Program-made: the position numbers and the translations under genes
Notes under the pieces: generated by a model
What the model was told of the DNA's origin: nothing
What the model saw: the letters and a program-made list of their open reading frames with translations, nothing else
Databases searched by the model: none
Assembly (NCBI GenBank): GCA_003154555.1
Contig: PMDT01000052.1
Location: 6,789 to 15,734 of the forward strand
DNA: 8,946 nucleotides
Direction: 5' to 3'
Source: Spirochaetaceae bacterium
GTDB taxonomy: Bacteria; Spirochaetota; Spirochaetia; SZUA-6; Fen-1364
Shown: positions 5,835 through 8,946 of the stretch, piece by piece
Position numbering within the stretch: position 1 is the first letter of the stretch
Layout of the letters: each line of letters begins with the position of its first letter

Positions 5835-7058
5835 TCAGCGCCTCCAGAATACCATGGTCAGGAAGACCAGTGTCACGATGACACAAACTCCTGCTGCCGC
5901 GAGAAATCCACCGGCAGCCGTCGTGGCGGTGATGATCGCGCCGGCCACGAGAGGCCCCGAGGAATGCCCGACGTCCATGATGGAGCTCAGTGCCCCGAGC
6001 GAGGCGCCGAGCTTCTCCTCCCGGGCCACCTCCGCAACGTACGTGCTCGTGGCGACCGTGGAAATGGACACGCCCAGGCCGAAGAGCACCGCGAGCGCCG
6101 CAATCACCACGATGCTGGTGGAAAGCGGTATCACGGCGACGGCGGCGCCGGTCACCACGATGCCCGCAGCGATCTGGATACGGCGGTCCACCCTGTCGGC
6201 GAGCTTCCCGAACAGGGGCTTCGTGAGGGCGATGGAAAGTATCTGCAGCGAGAAGAGCAACCCGATCTGGTACGCGGGCACGCTGAGCCCGGACAGGAGG
6301 ATGGGCAGGTAGGTCTCAATCACGCCATAGGCAAAGTAGGTCGCCATCTCGACCAGGGACGTGGCAAGCAGCCTTCGGTTGCGCATGAAGTCGGCGAGGC
6401 TCCGGCCGAAATCGGCAAGGGTGACGGGCTTTCCCAGGGTGCCGGCGCGTGCCCGCGCGGGGTCGTCAGGCTTGAGCGTCAGGATCATGACGAAGACCGG
6501 CACGGCCAGGACGAATGCTCCTGCGTAGACGGCCCTGTACATGCCGGTGCCCGAAAGAAAGAAAAACGCCGAGATGATCGCACCGCCCAGGAGTGGAGCG
6601 AGGGTCCTTCCGACGAGGGTGGCCGAGGAATACAGCCCGAGCTTTTCCCCCTTGCTCTGCGGGTAGGCGCTCACGATGAATGCGGAGGCGACAGGCCCGA
6701 TGATGGCCGTGGCGATCCCGTGAAAGAACCTGATGGGGATCAGCCAGTACGCGCTCGTCACGACGAAGTACAGGAGGGGTGCCAGCAGGAAGACGAAACC
6801 GGCGATGACGAGAAGGCGCTTTTTCCCCCACGTGTCGGCCAGCATCCCGACGGGGAAGCTGAAGAGGATGCCCGTAAAGGGGGACACGGCGGCAATCAGC
6901 CCGACGATCGTCTCGCTTCCCGACAGGGACTTCACGAAGAGAGGGAGAACGGGGCTTTTCGACATGGTGGTGGAAAAAATCCCGAAAAAACCGATCAGCG
7001 AAATAAGTGCGATATCCCGCGCCTGGCCGCGGGCCGGGACCGACGCGTCGGTCTTCAC
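5835..7058 (-). CDS. MFS transporter of the DHA1 (drug/metabolite efflux) type
   Basis: The protein has 407 residues and 12 predicted membrane helices in two halves, the standard MFS plan. The loop 2-3 signature GMLADTWGKKR is at residues 71-81, with a second copy-like loop GKLADRVDRR in the C-terminal half. The motif FFHGIATAIIGPVASAFIVSAYP in helices 4-5 fits DHA1 exporters. Likely role: proton-coupled export of a small molecule across the inner membrane; substrate unknown. The start is a GTG at 7058 that overlaps the kinase stop in a GTGA arrangement (4 nt); no Shine-Dalgarno is visible, so translation is probably coupled to the kinase gene. Being locked to a sensor kinase suggests that the signalling pair and the transporter respond to the same cue. 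The next gene, another MFS member of the PucC type, follows after 74 nt and is not a duplicate of this one. Confidence 0.9.
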   Translation of the reverse strand: MKTDASVPARGQARDIALISLIGFFGIFSTTMSKSPVLPLFVKSLSGSETIVGLIAAVSPFTGILFSFPVGMLADTWGKKRLLVIAGFVFLLAPLLYFVVTSAYWLIPIRFFHGIATAIIGPVASAFIVSAYPQSKGEKLGLYSSATLVGRTLAPLLGGAIISAFFFLSGTGMYRAVYAGAFVLAVPVFVMILTLKPDDPARARAGTLGKPVTLADFGRSLADFMRNRRLLATSLVEMATYFAYGVIETYLPILLSGLSVPAYQIGLLFSLQILSIALTKPLFGKLADRVDRRIQIAAGIVVTGAAVAVIPLSTSIVVIAALAVLFGLGVSISTVATSTYVAEVAREEKLGASLGALSSIMDVGHSSGPLVAGAIITATTAAGGFLAAAGVCVIVTLVFLTMVFWRR

Positions 7059-8551
7059 GCGGGGTGTTTCGGGAGCACGACCGTGAAGGTCGAGCCCGCG
7101 TCGGGCTGCGACTGGACGGTAATGCGTCCGCCATACCCCGCGAGCACGCGGCGCACCGTGGCGAGCCCCAGGCCCGTGCCGGTGATACCCGCGGTTTTGT
7201 GATTCTTTACCCGGTAGAACTCCTGGAAGATGCTCGCGCGCTCACCCTCACTCATGCCGATGCCCGTGTCGATGACCGCGACCTCCCAGGAGGCATCCGC
7301 GTCCGTGATGCGCACCGTGAGACTTCCCTTCTCGCGGTTGTACTTGATCCCGTTGGAGATGAGGTTCATGAAGATGCGATCGAGGTCCCCACGATCCGCC
7401 GACAGGGGACAGGCGTCGGGCGACTCAAGGAGCAGCACGATCTTCCGCTTGTCGGCCTGCACTTTGAAGAAATCAAGCTGCGACTGGATGACCGTGCGCA
7501 GGTCGAGCGGCTCGATCGTGCGGTCCACCTTGCCCGCCTCGCGGCTGTTGATGTAGAGCAGATCGCGCACGAGGTCCAGGAGCGCTTCCCCCCGCACCTT
7601 GCAGCGCTCCAGCATCTCGCGCACCTTCGGCATATTGTCGTCGAACATGCCGGAGAGGATGACATTCAGGTAGTTGATGATGGCAGACAGAGGGCTCTTC
7701 AGCTCGTGGGCAACCATGGAGACGAAACGGTTCCTGTCCTGCTCGGCGCGCCATGTCTCGGTCACGTCGCGGAGGATGACGATGGCGCCGCCCGACTCGC
7801 CGTCGCGCAGAAGCGGGGAAATGCTCACCTGGAGGCGCCCCTCACCGACGGAAAGCTGCACGAGCCGGCACTCGGGGTGATCGGGAGCGGAATCGATCAC
7901 TGCTTCCACGGCGGCCGCCGCATCGAGGTCGGGGAAAAGGTCGGGAAGGCTCATGCCGTCGCGGAAGCGTTTGCCCAGGAAATGTTCCGCGCGCGGATTC
8001 ACCAGGACGGGCTCGCGGCGGATATTCAGGACCACAACGCCCTCGTGCATCGAGTTGATCATCTGGTGGGAGAGGTTGCGCTCCCCCGCAAGCTCGGAGA
8101 GGTATTTCTCCCGCTCGCGGATGAGCCGCCATTGCTGGCCGGCGCGCTCCACCACGCAGATGAGGTTGTCGGGCGTGAAGGGCTTCACGAGGAAGTCGAA
8201 GGCGCCGCGACGGGTGACTTCCACCGCGGACTCCACGGAGGCGAGGGCAGAGGTGATCACGACCACGATCCGACCTTCGAAGCGCCGAGCGATCTGCTCG
8301 GTAAGGGATACCCCGTCGATCTCGGGCAGGGAGATATCCACCAGCGCGACGTCGGCGGGGGATTCCGCCAGCATCCGCAGGGCTGCCTCGCCATCGCCCA
8401 CCGCGCGTGCGTTCAGTCCCTTGCGTGCGAGGATGCGCCGCATGCCGTCCCGCATCCCCTCCTCTGTCTCGATGACCATGACGCGCAGCGGCTCCTGCGC
8501 GACAAGTGTGCCGGCCGCGCCAGCAGGCGCAGCGGGCCCGGGCTCAGGCAT
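7055..8551 (-). CDS. Soluble receiver-PAS-histidine kinase hybrid sensor
   Basis: This 498-residue protein has no membrane helix. An N-terminal receiver domain (about 22-136) has the phospho-acceptor Asp72 in ALVDISLPEIDG, the conserved Thr100 and Lys123 in LVKPF. A helical linker leads to a PAS domain (about 165-266, ending RDVTE). The HisKA domain has MVAHELKSPLSAI with phospho-acceptor His282. The catalytic domain shows the N-box with Asn396 and Asn400 (NLISNGIKYN), the G1 box DTGIGM (Asp428) and the G2 box TGTGLGLATV. It would autophosphorylate His282 in the cytoplasm and exchange phosphate with receivers. The acidic pair of its own receiver reads Glu28-Thr29 instead of Asp-Asp/Glu, so Mg binding there may be altered. 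The ATG at 8551 has GGAG 5 nt upstream and overlaps the preceding receiver gene by 8 nt; its stop overlaps the MFS start. Domain calls are strong; the PAS ligand is unknown. Confidence 0.95.
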   Translation of the reverse strand: MPEPGPAAPAGAAGTLVAQEPLRVMVIETEEGMRDGMRRILARKGLNARAVGDGEAALRMLAESPADVALVDISLPEIDGVSLTEQIARRFEGRIVVVITSALASVESAVEVTRRGAFDFLVKPFTPDNLICVVERAGQQWRLIREREKYLSELAGERNLSHQMINSMHEGVVVLNIRREPVLVNPRAEHFLGKRFRDGMSLPDLFPDLDAAAAVEAVIDSAPDHPECRLVQLSVGEGRLQVSISPLLRDGESGGAIVILRDVTETWRAEQDRNRFVSMVAHELKSPLSAIINYLNVILSGMFDDNMPKVREMLERCKVRGEALLDLVRDLLYINSREAGKVDRTIEPLDLRTVIQSQLDFFKVQADKRKIVLLLESPDACPLSADRGDLDRIFMNLISNGIKYNREKGSLTVRITDADASWEVAVIDTGIGMSEGERASIFQEFYRVKNHKTAGITGTGLGLATVRRVLAGYGGRITVQSQPDAGSTFTVVLPKHPA

Positions 8552-8946
8552 GGCTGCTCCGTGCGCTCAGGTACTGCTCGATCTTGCCCAGGAGATGCTC
8601 CAGGGGAACAGGCTTCGTGAGCACCTCGTCCACCTTCATCCATTCACGCCCGGGAGAGGCGCCGGTTTCGAAGGCAAAACCCATCTTGCGCGGCGCCGCC
8701 GTCTGCATGAGGATGGGCACTTTCTCCAGCCCGGGCAGATCGCGCACCTTCTTGCAGAAAACGAATCCCGAGTCGTAGTGCTCCATCATGAGGTCGGCAA
8801 TGACCAGGTCGGGTGCCGTCTCTCTCGCGCATGCCAATCCCTCGTCGATGCTGAGGGCGGTCTGCACCGTGTAGCCTTTCTTCTCGAGGTAGACTTTCTG
8901 GCCTTCGAGCAGATCGGTATCGTCGTCAACTATCAGAATGCGTGCC
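8544..8946 (-). CDS. Stand-alone response regulator receiver protein, first few residues beyond the window
   Basis: The visible 133 residues begin ARILIVDDD, so only about two to four N-terminal residues are missing. The receiver motifs are complete: Asp7-Asp8-Asp9 acidic cluster, phospho-acceptor Asp51 in LVIADLMMEHYDSGF, Thr82 in ILMQTAA and Lys111 in LTKPVP. No output domain follows; the protein ends about 20 residues after the Lys. The stretch between Thr82 and Lys111 is 29 residues, about 7 longer than in CheY, and carries PRKMGFAFETG and GREWMKVDEV, an insert not usual in receivers. It would be a partner of the kinase encoded next, whose start overlaps its end by 8 nt, acting as a diffusible phospho-acceptor or a protein-protein switch. 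Upstream neighbours outside the window could hold the true input or output. Confidence 0.93.
   Translation of the reverse strand, partial: ARILIVDDDTDLLEGQKVYLEKKGYTVQTALSIDEGLACARETAPDLVIADLMMEHYDSGFVFCKKVRDLPGLEKVPILMQTAAPRKMGFAFETGASPGREWMKVDEVLTKPVPLEHLLGKIEQYLSARSSHA

Noticed and set aside
5761..5886. N-terminal extension of the PucC-like protein to the ATG at 5886
   Set aside because: The extra 42 residues are not membrane-like, do not resemble family N-termini and would overlap the preceding coding sequence by 52 nt.
4486..7058. Tandem duplication of an MFS gene
   Set aside because: The two adjacent transporters share only general MFS features; their helix 2-3 loops and N-terminal motifs belong to different branches (DHA1 and PucC).
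5814..7202. Long open plus-strand frame (462 codons) opposite the DHA1 transporter
   Set aside because: Its translation is low-complexity and strongly charged, with no recognisable fold, while the opposite strand encodes a clean 12-helix transporter.
7007..8620. Long open plus-strand frame (537 codons) opposite the kinase gene
   Set aside because: It is antisense to a protein with intact receiver, PAS and kinase motifs. Its translation is rich in His, Asp, Gly and Arg with no domain, as expected from the complement of GC-rich coding DNA.

Overview
The window is a compact, GC-rich bacterial segment in which every supportable gene lies on the minus strand, so transcription runs from position 8946 towards position 1. 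I see no tRNA, rRNA, CRISPR array, insertion sequence or phage-like gene. Gene density, short gaps, start/stop overlaps and G-rich ribosome binding sites point to an ordinary free-living bacterial chromosome. The proteins do not fix a phylum. The closest feel is a high-GC environmental lineage, and the PucC-family transporter resembles versions I associate with Chloroflexota-type bacteria, but that is only an impression.

Unit A (8946 to 2104) holds seven genes read in this order: a stand-alone receiver protein (cut at the window edge by only a few residues), a soluble receiver-PAS-histidine kinase, a DHA1-type MFS transporter, a PucC/BCD-family MFS protein, a membrane protein joining a cytochrome b5-like haem domain to a DUF2231-like four-helix domain, a small membrane-anchored protein with a PH/GRAM-like tail, and chorismate synthase (aroC). 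The first three are linked by 8-nt and 4-nt overlaps. The others are separated by 11 to 74 nt. The unit combines cytoplasmic phospho-signalling with membrane transport and probable haem binding, and ends in a housekeeping shikimate-pathway gene.

Unit B (1966 to 1, continuing out of the window) holds a PtsN/fructose-type PTS EIIA protein, a divergent PII-like protein that contains no tyrosine, and a GlpA/LhgO-type FAD-dependent oxidoreductase cut at its C-terminal end. EIIA and PII share one base (TGATG), and PII and the oxidoreductase are 6 nt apart. No sugar permease is present, so the EIIA is more likely regulatory than a sugar carrier.

The 137-nt gap between the units (1967 to 2103) is the only one with clear regulatory structure. 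It has a strong GC hairpin just after aroC, then a perfect TTGACA -35 element with possible -10 sequences, giving unit B its own promoter. The observations most worth following are the PucC-like protein beside a cytochrome b5-DUF2231 fusion (a possible tetrapyrrole-handling set), the EIIA/PII/FAD-oxidoreductase cassette, and the output-less two-receiver signalling pair with unusual receiver details.
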